Shown: piece after piece, positions 29,208 to 38,255 of the stretch
How positions within the stretch are numbered: position 1 is the stretch's first letter
Layout of the letters: every line of letters begins with the position of its first letter
Source of the DNA: Spirochaetota bacterium
GTDB taxonomy: Bacteria; Spirochaetota; UBA4802; JAKQUI01
Direction: 5' to 3'
Assembly: GCA_029562645.1 (NCBI GenBank)
Contig: JAKQUI010000033.1
Coordinates: 231,549 to 295,548 of the forward strand
Length of the DNA: 64,000 bases
Notes under the pieces: model-generated
Told to the model about the DNA's origin: nothing
The model's input: only the letters and a program-made list of their open reading frames with translations
Databases searched by the model: none
Program-made: the position numbers and the translations under genes

Positions 29208-29954
29208 ATGAAAATTCTCCATGTTGCAATAGCATTTGCATCAATAAGCCTTGCGGCATACTCCACCCCGGCCCTGGCGCAATACCACATCGACCTCGAG
29301 GGCGGTTACGTGGACACCGGCTACAATGATATCCGCATCCCGGCGAAGGGCGGGACGAGGTTCTCGCTCACGCAGGATCTCGAGGCGCAGCCCACGTACT
29401 TCTACCGCGGACGGGCCGGGTACACCTTTTCGGACCGCCACACGGTGTCGTTCCTCGCCGCGCCGCTCCGTGTGGTATCGCTCGGCACGCTTCGGAAGGA
29501 CGTGCGCTTCGGCTACACGACCTTCCGCGAGGGCGAGTACGTGGAGACGACCTTCCGGTTCGATTCCTACCGGGTCACCTATCGCTACGACTTCTTCACG
29601 AACGAATCGTGGCGCATCGGCGCGGGCTTCACCGCGAAGATACGCGACGCATCCATCAAGATGGAATCGGCCGACCTCATCGCGGAGGAGAAGAACACGG
29701 GGTTCGTGCCCATCCTCAATTTCAACATCGAATGGAAATTCGCGGGGCCGTTCAGCCTGCTTGTGAACGGCGACGCCCTCGCCTCGCCCTACGGGCGCGC
29801 TGAGGACGTCTTCGCGGGGTTCCTGTATCAGGCGAGCAAGAACGTGATCGTGAAGCTCGGCTACCGCATCCTCGAGGGCGGCGCGGACAATAAGACCGTG
29901 TACACGTTCTCACAGTTCAATTATGCGGCGGCGGGGGTGGTGATTCTGTTGTAG
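29208..29954 (+). CDS. Predicted outer-membrane beta-barrel protein
   Basis: A 248-residue exported protein with signal peptide ending near ALAQ. The mature part consists of paired amphipathic strands (YFYRGRAGYTFSDRHTVSFLAAPL, VTYRYDFFTNESWRIGAGFTAKI), as in small eight- to ten-stranded barrels. No family recognised with confidence. GC content returns to the local average here. Confidence 0.8.
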   Translation: MKILHVAIAFASISLAAYSTPALAQYHIDLEGGYVDTGYNDIRIPAKGGTRFSLTQDLEAQPTYFYRGRAGYTFSDRHTVSFLAAPLRVVSLGTLRKDVRFGYTTFREGEYVETTFRFDSYRVTYRYDFFTNESWRIGAGFTAKIRDASIKMESADLIAEEKNTGFVPILNFNIEWKFAGPFSLLVNGDALASPYGRAEDVFAGFLYQASKNVIVKLGYRILEGGADNKTVYTFSQFNYAAAGVVILL

Positions 29955-29966
29955 GGCGGCTGCCGG

Positions 29967-30065
29967 TCACACGAACATCGAGAGAAACTTTTCCGTGTCC
30001 ATGAAGCGGATGTTTGATGAACGGACAACCCTGTCGATGTTCTGCTCGACGACCTGAAACGCCAT
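29967..30065 (-). pseudogene. Possible 32-residue gene remnant
   Basis: A short minus-strand frame from ATG 30065 reads MAFQVVEQNIDRVVRSS... and ends LSMFV. Its residue use looks protein-like, but it lacks an upstream extension and a ribosome site. It may be the 3' end of a decayed gene or a very small protein. Confidence 0.3.
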
Positions 30066-30088
30066 GTGGAGCTATCGTTCAGCCATAT

Positions 30089-30120
30089 CGACTTTTTATC
30101 GCGTGGCTGATAAAAAGTCG
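30089..30120. repeat. 12-bp inverted repeat
   Basis: CGACTTTTTATC (30089-30100) and its exact complement (30109-30120) flank the 8-base loop GCGTGGCT. It could act as a bidirectional terminator. Confidence 0.6.
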
Positions 30121-30323
30121 ATGCCGCCAAGCGCTTCCGGATCACGCAAATCATAGCCAAGCCGCAAACAAAAGTGATTATACCCCTATCCCCCGACCGC
30201 CGAGCGCTTTTCGGCGCCGTCGCCTTTTTGCACATCCTGTGCGGCACTGCAACCTCCTGTTGGGAGCCTTTCCCATTCATCAGGGGAAAGGGGAGCGAGG
30301 TAAAGTCACACACCAGTTGCGCG

Positions 30324-30346
30324 CCTCCCCCTAACGAAGGGGGAGG
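30324..30346. repeat. GC-rich palindromic intergenic repeat, copy A
   Basis: A 23-base hairpin with arms CCTCCCCCT / GGGGGAGG. It differs at one base from the copy at 46965-46987, and both are preceded by a CACAC-containing stretch and followed by a G-rich GAGGGGGT end. Confidence 0.75.
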
Positions 30347-30390
30347 CCGGGAGGGGGTCGTTGCAATCAGTGCTGAAAAAAACCTGACGG

Positions 30391-31311
30391 CTAGAACTCG
30401 CCCAGCATCCGCACCTCGGTCTCCAGGCGCACCTGGAACTTCGCCTGCACCGTTTCGCGGACGTGCTCGATGAGATCGCGGATGTCGCGCGCGGTCGCAT
30501 TGTCGTAATTGATGATGAAGTTGGTGTGGAGCTCGGAGACCATCGCCCCGCCGATCCGAGTGCCCTTGAGGCCGGCGTCGTTGATGAGCTTCCACGACGA
30601 GTGACCCTCGGGGTTCTTGAAGACCGATCCCGCCGAGGGATAGTCGAGCGGGTGCTTCCCCGCACGCTCGCGGAGGAGCCCGGCGATCGTCTCCCTGACC
30701 GATGCGGGATCCTCGGCGCGCGGCAGTCGGAAGGCGCCCGCGATAATAATCGAATCATCGTCGATCCGCAGGCGGCGGTAGGTCGACATTTCTTTCGTGA
30801 CGGGTAGATCGCGCAGCGCGCCGGCGCCGTCGACAATCCGTATCCCGACGAGAATGTCGGCAAACCAGCCGAGCGTGGTCCCGGCATTCATGATGATGCC
30901 GCCGCCGAGGCAGCCGGGGATGCCCGCCATGAATTCGACACCGCCGAAGCCGTTCGCGATCGCGAAGTCGATGAAGCGCTCCTTGCTCACGGAGGCCTCC
31001 GCCGCGATGTCGCCATTGTCGGAAACGGCGATTGCGCCGGCGGCTTCGTCCCGCTCGCGGATCGCGAGGACCACGCCGCGGACCCCGCGGTCGCCCACGA
31101 GGAGGTTCGATCCGCCCCCGATTACCGTGAGCGGGAGCGCGCGCTCGCGCACGACGCGGACGATGCCTGGAACATCGGCGGCGGTATTCGGAACCACGAG
31201 CGCGTCGGCCGGTCCGCCCGCGCGGAAGGTGGTGTACTCGCGCAGGGGCGCGTATTCGCGAACGCGCCCGAACGGCGCAAGCTCCTTCAAAATGTCCGGA
31301 TCTATCATCAC
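30391..31311 (-). CDS. murB: UDP-N-acetylenolpyruvoylglucosamine reductase
   Basis: FAD- and NADPH-dependent enzyme that forms UDP-MurNAc for peptidoglycan. The 306-residue sequence shows YTTFRAGGPADALVVP, GGGSNLLVGDRGVRG (FAD binding), GIPGCLGGGIIMNAG, the active-site Ser in SAGSVFKNPEG, and the C-terminal catalytic Glu in LETEVRMLGEF. Stand-alone gene, not in a division cluster. Confidence 0.97.
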   Translation of the reverse strand: MMIDPDILKELAPFGRVREYAPLREYTTFRAGGPADALVVPNTAADVPGIVRVVRERALPLTVIGGGSNLLVGDRGVRGVVLAIRERDEAAGAIAVSDNGDIAAEASVSKERFIDFAIANGFGGVEFMAGIPGCLGGGIIMNAGTTLGWFADILVGIRIVDGAGALRDLPVTKEMSTYRRLRIDDDSIIIAGAFRLPRAEDPASVRETIAGLLRERAGKHPLDYPSAGSVFKNPEGHSSWKLINDAGLKGTRIGGAMVSELHTNFIINYDNATARDIRDLIEHVRETVQAKFQVRLETEVRMLGEF

Positions 31312-31552
31312 TCTTTTCTAGTATTTACAACCAACCGGCACGATAGGTATCGCTTTTCGGCGTGTCAATCCCATATCAACGCCCATGCCGGGCAATTTTT
31401 GCTTGCCGCGGGATATATCTGCATATTAATGATGATTGTGCCGATAATTAGCTACAGTGAGTATACTGCCATGTCATGCGTGCGTGTGACAGACGACACT
31501 ATCCATTCACCGTGCGTTCAATCTTTATGATGGAAGCTGGTATCGGCACCAG

Positions 31553-32092
31553 ATGAGCCTGATGATAAAGCGCCCCAAGAAACCGACCATCGTCCCCGAC
31601 TTCACGGAGTTCACCGACACCGAGGGGACCAAGTGGGTGCAGACCTCGGCCGACGACCTGTTCTCCATCAAGGAAATCAACAAGATCCTCGAGAGCATCG
31701 AGAAGGACAAGGACGAGGGCGATATCGTCATCGCGCGCATCGACTTCCAGAAGGTGAACAAGGAGTACTACGAGCGCGTGCGCGAGCTACAGACCAAGCT
31801 CAAGAAGAAAAACGAGCTCATCAAGCGGCTGCTCATGGGCTCGAAAGAGACCATCGACAAAAAGAACCGGAAGCTCAAGGAGCTCATCGAGTACATCAAG
31901 AAGCTGCACCTGCTGATCGCCGCCTATCGCCAGGACCCGGAGCGCATGCGGGACATCGATCTTCCCGCGCTGACCCCGGTTGAGCCGGAACCCGTGCCGG
32001 TCGTTGCGATCGAGCGCGTGGCGGAGATTCCCGCCGAGGAGTTCGTCGAGGTCGAGGAGGTCGTCCTCGGTGACAACGAGCCCGAAGCGTAG
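31553..32092 (+). CDS. Hypothetical coiled-coil protein
   Basis: A 179-residue cytoplasmic protein with no signal sequence. The middle (about residues 65-120) is a Lys/Glu/Leu-rich coiled coil; the C-terminal 45 residues are Pro/Val/Glu-rich and acidic. Not recognised. The last 23 bases overlap the start of the solute-binding lipoprotein gene, so translation of the two may be coupled. No strong ribosome site precedes the ATG at 31553; ATG 31562 is also possible. Confidence 0.7.
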   Translation: MSLMIKRPKKPTIVPDFTEFTDTEGTKWVQTSADDLFSIKEINKILESIEKDKDEGDIVIARIDFQKVNKEYYERVRELQTKLKKKNELIKRLLMGSKETIDKKNRKLKELIEYIKKLHLLIAAYRQDPERMRDIDLPALTPVEPEPVPVVAIERVAEIPAEEFVEVEEVVLGDNEPEA

Positions 32093-33605
32093 CGCCGCCC
32101 GCCTCGTGCGCATCGCGCGCCTCTGCTGCATCGCGCTCGCCTGCGCGGCCGCCTGCCGGGGCGAGCGCCCGACGGACCATTTCAACACCTACATCCAGTC
32201 CGATCCCGCCCGACTGGACCCCTTCTACAGCACCGACGTGGTGTCCGGGCGGGTGATGGCGCACCTGTTCAACGGGCTTTTCAAGATTTCGTCCAACGGC
32301 TCCCTGGAGCGCGACCTCGCTGCGACGCACCGGTTCGACGGGACGCGGCTCGAGGCCACGCTGCACGACGGGGTGCGCTTCCACGACGGGACCGCCCTCA
32401 CCGCGGCCGACGTGGCCTACTCGCTGGACCGCGTCCGCCTCTCGGAGAACCCGACCTCGCCGCGGCGCTGGCTGTTCGCGAACATCGCGCGCATCGCGAC
32501 GCCCGACGAGCGGCGGATCGTGATCACCCTCCGCGAGCCGTCGGCCTCGTTCCCGCACCTCTTGGCCACCCCGACGGCCTATATCATCTCGGCCGCGGCG
32601 CACCGCCGGGACGGGTCCGTCGTGGGGACCGGGCCCTTCGCGCTGCGCGAGTGGCGGCAGGACGAGCGCCTCGTGCTTGCGCGCCATGAGCGCTACTTCG
32701 AGGGACCGGCGAGGGTCTCCGGCATCGTCTACCGCATCATCCCCGAGGACCTCACGGCGCGCTTCGAGTTCCTGAACGGGACACTGGACTACTTCGAGGT
32801 TCCGTATCTCGCGCGCGTACGCCACGACGCGCAGGCGCGGACGATCGACGTGCCGGAATACAGCGTCCACTACATCGCCATCAACAATGCCCGGCCGCCG
32901 CTGGACAACCCGGCCCTGCGCGCCGCGCTCAACCGCGCCGTGGACCGGCGGCGGATCATGCGGGCGCTGTTCGACAACCGCTTCACGCTCGCCGCGGGCC
33001 CGGTGCCGAATACGCTGGCCGGCCACCGGAGCGCGGCGCGGCCGTACGACTACGATCCCGTCGCCGCGCGCGCCGCGATCGCTTCGCTCGGACTTTCCGG
33101 ACACCGGATCACGCTCTTCATTAAATCGGACCACCAGGTGTCGCTGATCGCGCAGATGGTCCAGCGCGATCTCGCCGCCGCGGGGCTCGCGGTCTCCATC
33201 CGAGAGATGGAATGGTCGGCGCTCAAGGCGGCGACGCTCAACGGCGCCTACGACCTGTGCTACTTCACCTGGCACGCCGACTACCCCGACGCGGAGAATT
33301 TCCTGTACCCGCTCTTTTATTCGAAGAACATCGGCCAGGGCGGGAACCGCGCCTTCTATCGGAACGTTTCCGTGGACCGCCTGCTGGACGAGGCGCGGCG
33401 CACGATGGACGCGGGAAAAAGAATTGACATCCACCGCCGCGCGGAACAGTTGATCGTGAGCGACGCGCCGTGGATCTTCCTCTGGTACGGCGACAAGCGG
33501 GTCATGCTGGGCCGCCGCGTCCGCTCCTTCGTCCCCTACCCGCTCTACAACGGCATGAAGGGACACGAAATCGAACTCGAACCCGACGGCCGGACGACCC
33601 GCTGA
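32070..33605 (+). CDS. Extracellular solute-binding lipoprotein, family 5 (peptide/nickel ABC type)
   Basis: A 511-residue substrate-binding protein. The GTG at 32070 has GAGGAGG nine bases upstream and starts a signal sequence with a plausible lipobox (ACAAAC-RGE). The mature part follows the SBP_bac_5 plan: DPARLDPFYSTDVVSGRVMAHLFNGLF, the signature HDGVRFHDGTALTAADVAYSLDRV, and HADYPDAENFLYPLFYSKN. Such proteins deliver oligopeptides or similar solutes to ABC permeases, but none is encoded nearby. cysS follows 26 bases later. Confidence 0.92.
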   Translation: MTTSPKRSAARLVRIARLCCIALACAAACRGERPTDHFNTYIQSDPARLDPFYSTDVVSGRVMAHLFNGLFKISSNGSLERDLAATHRFDGTRLEATLHDGVRFHDGTALTAADVAYSLDRVRLSENPTSPRRWLFANIARIATPDERRIVITLREPSASFPHLLATPTAYIISAAAHRRDGSVVGTGPFALREWRQDERLVLARHERYFEGPARVSGIVYRIIPEDLTARFEFLNGTLDYFEVPYLARVRHDAQARTIDVPEYSVHYIAINNARPPLDNPALRAALNRAVDRRRIMRALFDNRFTLAAGPVPNTLAGHRSAARPYDYDPVAARAAIASLGLSGHRITLFIKSDHQVSLIAQMVQRDLAAAGLAVSIREMEWSALKAATLNGAYDLCYFTWHADYPDAENFLYPLFYSKNIGQGGNRAFYRNVSVDRLLDEARRTMDAGKRIDIHRRAEQLIVSDAPWIFLWYGDKRVMLGRRVRSFVPYPLYNGMKGHEIELEPDGRTTR

Positions 33606-33631
33606 CCATCTTTTCACCAGCGAGGTTACCC

Positions 33632-35062
33632 GTGCCCATCATCGTACACAACACCATATCCGGACTTCCCGACGAGATCGTGCCCGGCGGCGCGCGAAAG
33701 GACCGCGTCGAGGACTACCCGCCCGTATCCATCTACTCCTGCGGCCCCACCGTGTACGGTTACGCGCACATCGGAAATTTCCGCACCTTCATGTTCAACG
33801 ATTTCCTGCGGCGTTATCTGCGCTTCCGCGGCTACGCGGTGAACCACGCCATGAACATCACCGACGTGGACGACAAGACGATCGCGGGCGCGCAGAAGGA
33901 CAGGATCACCCTGCGCGAGTACACGGAGAAATACACGAACATCTTCCTCGAGGACCTGCGCGCGCTCAACATCGAGCCGGTGGAGCACATGCCGCGCGCG
34001 ACCGAGTCGATCGACGCGATGGCCGACATCATGGAGCGGCTGCGCGAGCGGGGTTTCGTGTACGAGAAGGACGGTTCCGTGTATTTCAGCATCGCCAAGT
34101 ACGAGCGCTACGGACGGCTCTCGCGACTCGACACGCGCGAGATCAAGTCGGGCCTGCGCTACGACACCGACGAGTACGAGAAGGACGACGTGCGCGACTT
34201 CGCGCTCTGGAAGGCGACCGCGCCGAATGAACCGTCGTGGGACACGCCCTTCGGCCCGGGACGACCGGGTTGGCACATCGAGTGCTCCGCGATGGTGCGC
34301 AAGATCTTCGGCGGCACCATCGACATCCACACCGGCGGCGTTGACCTCATCTTCCCCCACCACGAGAACGAGATCGCCCAGAGCGAGTGCGCCTACGGCG
34401 AGCCGTTCGTGCGGCACTGGATCCACGTGGAGCACCTTCTGGTCGAGGGGAAAAAGATGTCCAAGTCGCTGGGGAACTTCTACACGCTGCGCGACCTGCT
34501 GGAGAAGGGCCACTCGCCCCGCTCGATCCGCTACCTGCTCATCTCAGCGCACTACCGCAAGCAGCTCAACTTCACCTTCGACGGTCTCCGGCAGGCCGAC
34601 GCCGCGCTGGACCGCATCGACAACCTCATCGTGCGCCTCGGGGACGCGAAGGGCGACGGGCCGGTCGCCGCCGAGGTCTCGGGCGCGATCGATTCGTTCC
34701 TCGCGAAGTTCGCCGCGACGGTGGACGACGACCTCAACATCTCCGGCGGCATGGGGCACTTCTTCGACTTCCTGCACGAGGTGAACGCGCTCATCGACCG
34801 CGGGACGATGACGGCGGCCGGACGCGATGCGGTCATCACGGCGCTCCGCGCGCTCGACGCCGTTCTCGGCTTCATCTTCTTCCCCGCGCAGGCCGACGCC
34901 GGAGTCGACGCCGCACGGATCGAGTCGCGCATCGCCGAGCGCGCCGCAGCGAAGAAGGCGAAGGACTTCGCGCGCGCCGACCTGATCCGCGACGAGCTGC
35001 TGGCCGAAGGGATCATACTCGAGGACACCAAGGACGGGGTGCGCTGGAAGGTGAAGAAATAG
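33632..35062 (+). CDS. cysS: Cysteinyl-tRNA synthetase
   Basis: Class I synthetase that charges tRNA-Cys. The 476-residue product has the zinc-ligand Cys37 in YSCGPTVYG, the HIGH-type motif HIGN at 46-49 and KMSKS at 275-279. The start is a GTG with GAGG six bases upstream; no ATG lies in a suitable place. The rRNA methyltransferase gene starts three bases after the stop, an arrangement seen in many bacteria. Confidence 0.97.
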   Translation: MPIIVHNTISGLPDEIVPGGARKDRVEDYPPVSIYSCGPTVYGYAHIGNFRTFMFNDFLRRYLRFRGYAVNHAMNITDVDDKTIAGAQKDRITLREYTEKYTNIFLEDLRALNIEPVEHMPRATESIDAMADIMERLRERGFVYEKDGSVYFSIAKYERYGRLSRLDTREIKSGLRYDTDEYEKDDVRDFALWKATAPNEPSWDTPFGPGRPGWHIECSAMVRKIFGGTIDIHTGGVDLIFPHHENEIAQSECAYGEPFVRHWIHVEHLLVEGKKMSKSLGNFYTLRDLLEKGHSPRSIRYLLISAHYRKQLNFTFDGLRQADAALDRIDNLIVRLGDAKGDGPVAAEVSGAIDSFLAKFAATVDDDLNISGGMGHFFDFLHEVNALIDRGTMTAAGRDAVITALRALDAVLGFIFFPAQADAGVDAARIESRIAERAAAKKAKDFARADLIRDELLAEGIILEDTKDGVRWKVKK

Positions 35063-35065
35063 GCC

Positions 35066-35785
35066 ATGGAAATCCTCGGAAGAAAGCCCGTCCTCGAATA
35101 CCTCCGATCGCTCGATACGGGCGCGGGGATCGAGCTCTTTGTCTCGAAGAGCGCCCACGGGAAGATCATCGACGAGATCGTCGCGGCGGCGAAACGCATC
35201 GGCGCGCGCGCGGAGCTCGTCGAGAAGGCGCATTTCGCGCGGCACCCGTCATCGACGCACCAGGGCGTGATGCTGGTCTCGCGGCGAAAGCGCGAGACCG
35301 TCACCGACGCGGAGTTCGTCGCCGAGGTGTCCGCGCGCGGCGGCGTGCTCGTGCTCCTGGACCACCTCACCGACCCGCATAACGTGGGCGCCATCATCCG
35401 CACCGTGGAGGCCCTCGGCGGCGACGGGGTCGCGCTTACCCGGCACGGAACGGCGGAGGTGAACGCGACGGTGGTCAAGGCCTCGGCCGGGGCGACGGCG
35501 CACCTGCGCGTCATCACCACGCCCAACGCGGCGCACTTCATCGAGCTTGCGCGCGAGCGCGGGTTCTCCATCGTCGGAACCGCCGCCGACGGAACGATCG
35601 GCCTCGACGAGCTCCCCGGACTGCGGCCCCTCGTGATCGTGATCGGCAGCGAGGGCGAGGGGATGCGGCGCCTCACCGAGGAGCGCTGCGACCACATCGT
35701 GGCCATCCCCCTGCGCGGAATGGTCGCCTCGCTCAATGCGTCGGTGGCCGCCGCGATCGTGCTGCACGAGGCGCTCAAGGAGTAA
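35066..35785 (+). CDS. rlmB: 23S rRNA (guanosine-2'-O)-methyltransferase, TrmH/SpoU family
   Basis: A 239-residue SPOUT methyltransferase. The N-terminal substrate-binding region (GRKPVLEYLRS) is followed by motifs for the trefoil knot that binds SAM: LLDHLTDPHNVGAIIRTVEA, VIGSEGEGMRRL and IPLRGMVASLNASVAAAIVLHEAL. Family and cysS neighbourhood both fit RlmB, which modifies G2251 of 23S rRNA. Confidence 0.93.
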   Translation: MEILGRKPVLEYLRSLDTGAGIELFVSKSAHGKIIDEIVAAAKRIGARAELVEKAHFARHPSSTHQGVMLVSRRKRETVTDAEFVAEVSARGGVLVLLDHLTDPHNVGAIIRTVEALGGDGVALTRHGTAEVNATVVKASAGATAHLRVITTPNAAHFIELARERGFSIVGTAADGTIGLDELPGLRPLVIVIGSEGEGMRRLTEERCDHIVAIPLRGMVASLNASVAAAIVLHEALKE

Positions 35786-35920
35786 CCGCGCGGCATCACC
35801 CCTGCCCCGCATCGCCCGTTATGGGCTTGACTTTTTTTCAAAACGGCGGCGTGTATGATCCGCGCACGCGCCGAGCACACCACCCGAGCCGCCGGAACGC
35901 GGCGGCGCCACGAGGACACT

Positions 35921-36376
35921 ATGACCGCATTTCAAATCACCATACCGGCCGAGAACAAGCCCGGGACGCTTCTCCGGGTGACCTCCGTCCTTTCGAAGGA
36001 GAAGATCAACATCCGCGCGATCACCATCACCTCGTTCGGCGGGAGCGGGTTTTTCCACCTCGTCGTCGACGACCCGAAACTGGCGCACGCCGCGCTCGAG
36101 AAGGCCGGCATCGCAAACCAGCTCAAGGAGGTGATCGCGGTCCTCATCGACGACGCGCCGGGCAGCCTCGATCGGCTGATCCAGCGCTTGTTCGAAAAGA
36201 ACGTGAACGTGGAGAACGCGTACGGGTTCGTGCTCGAGAGCCGGCAGAAGGCCGTGTTCGTGATCGACGTGCAGAAGATCGAGGAGGCGCTGAGGATGCT
36301 CGCCGCCGAGGGCTACAAGACGCTGGACGCCGACGCGCTCAATGCGGTGGAGCCCTTCCACTACATGAAGTACTAG
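35921..36376 (+). CDS. Tandem ACT-domain protein
   Basis: A 151-residue protein consisting of two ACT domains (about 1-70 and 75-145). The first begins AFQITIPAENKPGTLLRVTSVLSKEKINIRAITI, the classic ligand-binding turn; the second begins VIAVLIDDAPGSLDRLIQRLFEKNVNV. There is no enzyme domain, so it is likely an amino acid sensor. The ATG at 35921 follows CGAGGA. It converges with the TRAP genes. Confidence 0.9.
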   Translation: MTAFQITIPAENKPGTLLRVTSVLSKEKINIRAITITSFGGSGFFHLVVDDPKLAHAALEKAGIANQLKEVIAVLIDDAPGSLDRLIQRLFEKNVNVENAYGFVLESRQKAVFVIDVQKIEEALRMLAAEGYKTLDADALNAVEPFHYMKY

Positions 36377-36415
36377 GCGCGCGGCCCCGGGGCGCGGCTC
36401 CCGGGCGTCGATCGA

Positions 36416-37720
36416 TTACTTCACGAACCCCGGCAAAAACAGCGCGATCTGCGGGAAGGGGATCAGGAGCAGGGTCGCGAGGATGAGCGCGACGAGCAGC
36501 GGCACCACGCCCTTGAAGATGACCTCGAGCGGGACGTCGCGCGCAACGCCGCTGACCACGTAGACGTTGATCCCCACCGGCGGCGTAATCACCCCGATCT
36601 GCGTGACCATGACGATGACCACCCCGAACCAGATGGGGTCATACCCCAGGTGCAGCACCACGGGATAGAAGATGGGGATGGTGAGCATGATGAGCGCGAG
36701 CGCGTCGATAAAGCACCCCCCGATCACATAGACCGCGATGATCATGAGCATGATGACGGCGCGGTGCATGTCGAAGCCCGATATCCACTGCGCGATGTCG
36801 AACGGAATGCGCGTAACGGCGAGGAAGTGGCCGAAGATCGTCGCGCCCGCGACGATGACCATGATCATGCAGGAGATGCGCGTGGTCTCGTTGAGCGCCG
36901 CCATGAACCCCTTCCAGTCCAGCTTCCGGCGCGCCAGGGAGATCGCCAGGGTGCCGAAGGCCCCCACGCCGCCGGCCTCGGTCGGGGTGAAGATGCCGGC
37001 GAAGAGCCCGCCCATGACCATCGAAAACAGCACCAGCGCCTCGCCGAGCCCCGCGAGCGACACCAGCTTCTCCTTGAGCGACGTGCGCGGGCCGGGCGGT
37101 CCCTGGTCGGGATAGAGCGTGGTCCAGATAAGCACGGCGGCGATAAAAAAGAGCGTAAGCAGAATTCCGGGGATGATCCCCGCGATGAACAGCTTGCCGA
37201 TGGACTGCTCCGTGAGGATTCCGTAGACGATGAACACCACGCTGGGCGGGATGAGGATCCCCAGGCTCCCGCCGGCGGCCACGACCCCGGTCGCCAGTCC
37301 CGGCTTGTAGTTGTAGCGCTTCATCTCGGGCAACGTGGCGGCCGCCATGGTGGCCGCGGTGGCGTTGGTCGATCCGCAGATGGCCGAGAAGCCCGCGCAG
37401 GCGCCGATGGTCGCGATCGCGAGGCCGCCGGGAAGGCGCCCGGTGCACTTGTAGGCCGCGTCGAAGAGCCGCGTGCTGATGCCCGAATGAAACGCGAGCT
37501 GCCCCATGAAGACGAACAGCGGGATCACCGTGAGGTTGTACGAGGAGAAGACCGAGTAGACGTCGTTCGCGACGAGCTTGAGCGCCGCGTCGAACGAAAC
37601 GATGGCCGCGAACCCCACGAATCCCACGACGGCCATGATGAAGCCCACCGGCATCCGCGTGAACAGGAGCGCGACCAGCGCGAACAGGCCCACGAGGCCC
37701 ACGGTCGTTGGCGTCATCAT
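36416..37720 (-). CDS. dctM: TRAP transporter large permease
   Basis: A 434-residue membrane protein with about 12 hydrophobic segments, the ion-coupled channel of a tripartite ATP-independent periplasmic transporter. Family features include PVGFIMAVVGFVGF, GSTNATAATMAAATLPEM, GGSLGILIPPSVVFIVYG and TPTEAGGVGAFG. ATG 37720 overlaps the dctQ stop (ATGA), giving translational coupling. The longer open frame upstream lies over dctQ and is not coding. Confidence 0.95.
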   Translation of the reverse strand: MMTPTTVGLVGLFALVALLFTRMPVGFIMAVVGFVGFAAIVSFDAALKLVANDVYSVFSSYNLTVIPLFVFMGQLAFHSGISTRLFDAAYKCTGRLPGGLAIATIGACAGFSAICGSTNATAATMAAATLPEMKRYNYKPGLATGVVAAGGSLGILIPPSVVFIVYGILTEQSIGKLFIAGIIPGILLTLFFIAAVLIWTTLYPDQGPPGPRTSLKEKLVSLAGLGEALVLFSMVMGGLFAGIFTPTEAGGVGAFGTLAISLARRKLDWKGFMAALNETTRISCMIMVIVAGATIFGHFLAVTRIPFDIAQWISGFDMHRAVIMLMIIAVYVIGGCFIDALALIMLTIPIFYPVVLHLGYDPIWFGVVIVMVTQIGVITPPVGINVYVVSGVARDVPLEVIFKGVVPLLVALILATLLLIPFPQIALFLPGFVK

Positions 37721-38199
37721 TTCACCATCCTCCGGATCGCCTTGGCGAGATTGAGCAGCAGGTAGAGCGACAACAGCGCGCAGCTCGCCCCGATGCCCGC
37801 GACAAACGGATAGACGGGGAGCTTCACCGTCAGCGACACCTCGCCCGCGGCCCTGAGCGAGGCCGCGTACGCGAAGCACTGCCAGGCGAGGACGGCGAAG
37901 AAGCCGGCGCCCACCGACTCGTTGAACACGTCGAAACCGGCCTGCCAGCGCTCGGGAAGTTTCTGATAGAGGAAGTCGACCGCGATGTGCCCCTTCTGGA
38001 TCGAGGTATAGGTGAGCGAGAAGGCGATCGCCACGGCGCCCAGCAGGCTGATGAGATCGTAGGCGCCGGGGACCGACACCCGCACGATGCGCAGGACGAC
38101 ATCGACGATGATGACGAGCATCATCAGCACCACGGCCGCCGCCGCGACCACGTTATAGGAGTCGGAGATCCGCGTCAGATAGTACTCGAGCTTGTTCAT
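37717..38199 (-). CDS. dctQ: TRAP transporter small permease
   Basis: A 160-residue protein with four membrane segments, the small membrane subunit of the TRAP system. The central stretch AYDLISLLGAVAIAFSLTYTSIQKGHIAVDFLYQKLP is typical of DctQ. It lies between the binding-protein gene (56-base gap) and dctM (4-base overlap). The ATG at 38199 was chosen because residues before it show no family resemblance. Confidence 0.92.
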   Translation of the reverse strand: MNKLEYYLTRISDSYNVVAAAAVVLMMLVIIVDVVLRIVRVSVPGAYDLISLLGAVAIAFSLTYTSIQKGHIAVDFLYQKLPERWQAGFDVFNESVGAGFFAVLAWQCFAYAASLRAAGEVSLTVKLPVYPFVAGIGASCALLSLYLLLNLAKAIRRMVK

Positions 38200-38255
38200 C
38201 GGCGCTCGCGCGATCGGCGTCCGAAAGCGGCGGGGGATTCCCGCCGCCGGCGGCC

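Larger units (their letters stand above)
29955..30390. other. Intergenic region with gene remnant and repeats
   Basis: No intact gene is seen in these 436 bases. They hold a 32-codon minus-strand fragment (29967-30065), a 12-bp inverted repeat (30089-30120) and a member of the GC-rich palindromic repeat family also seen at 46965. Confidence 0.7.
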
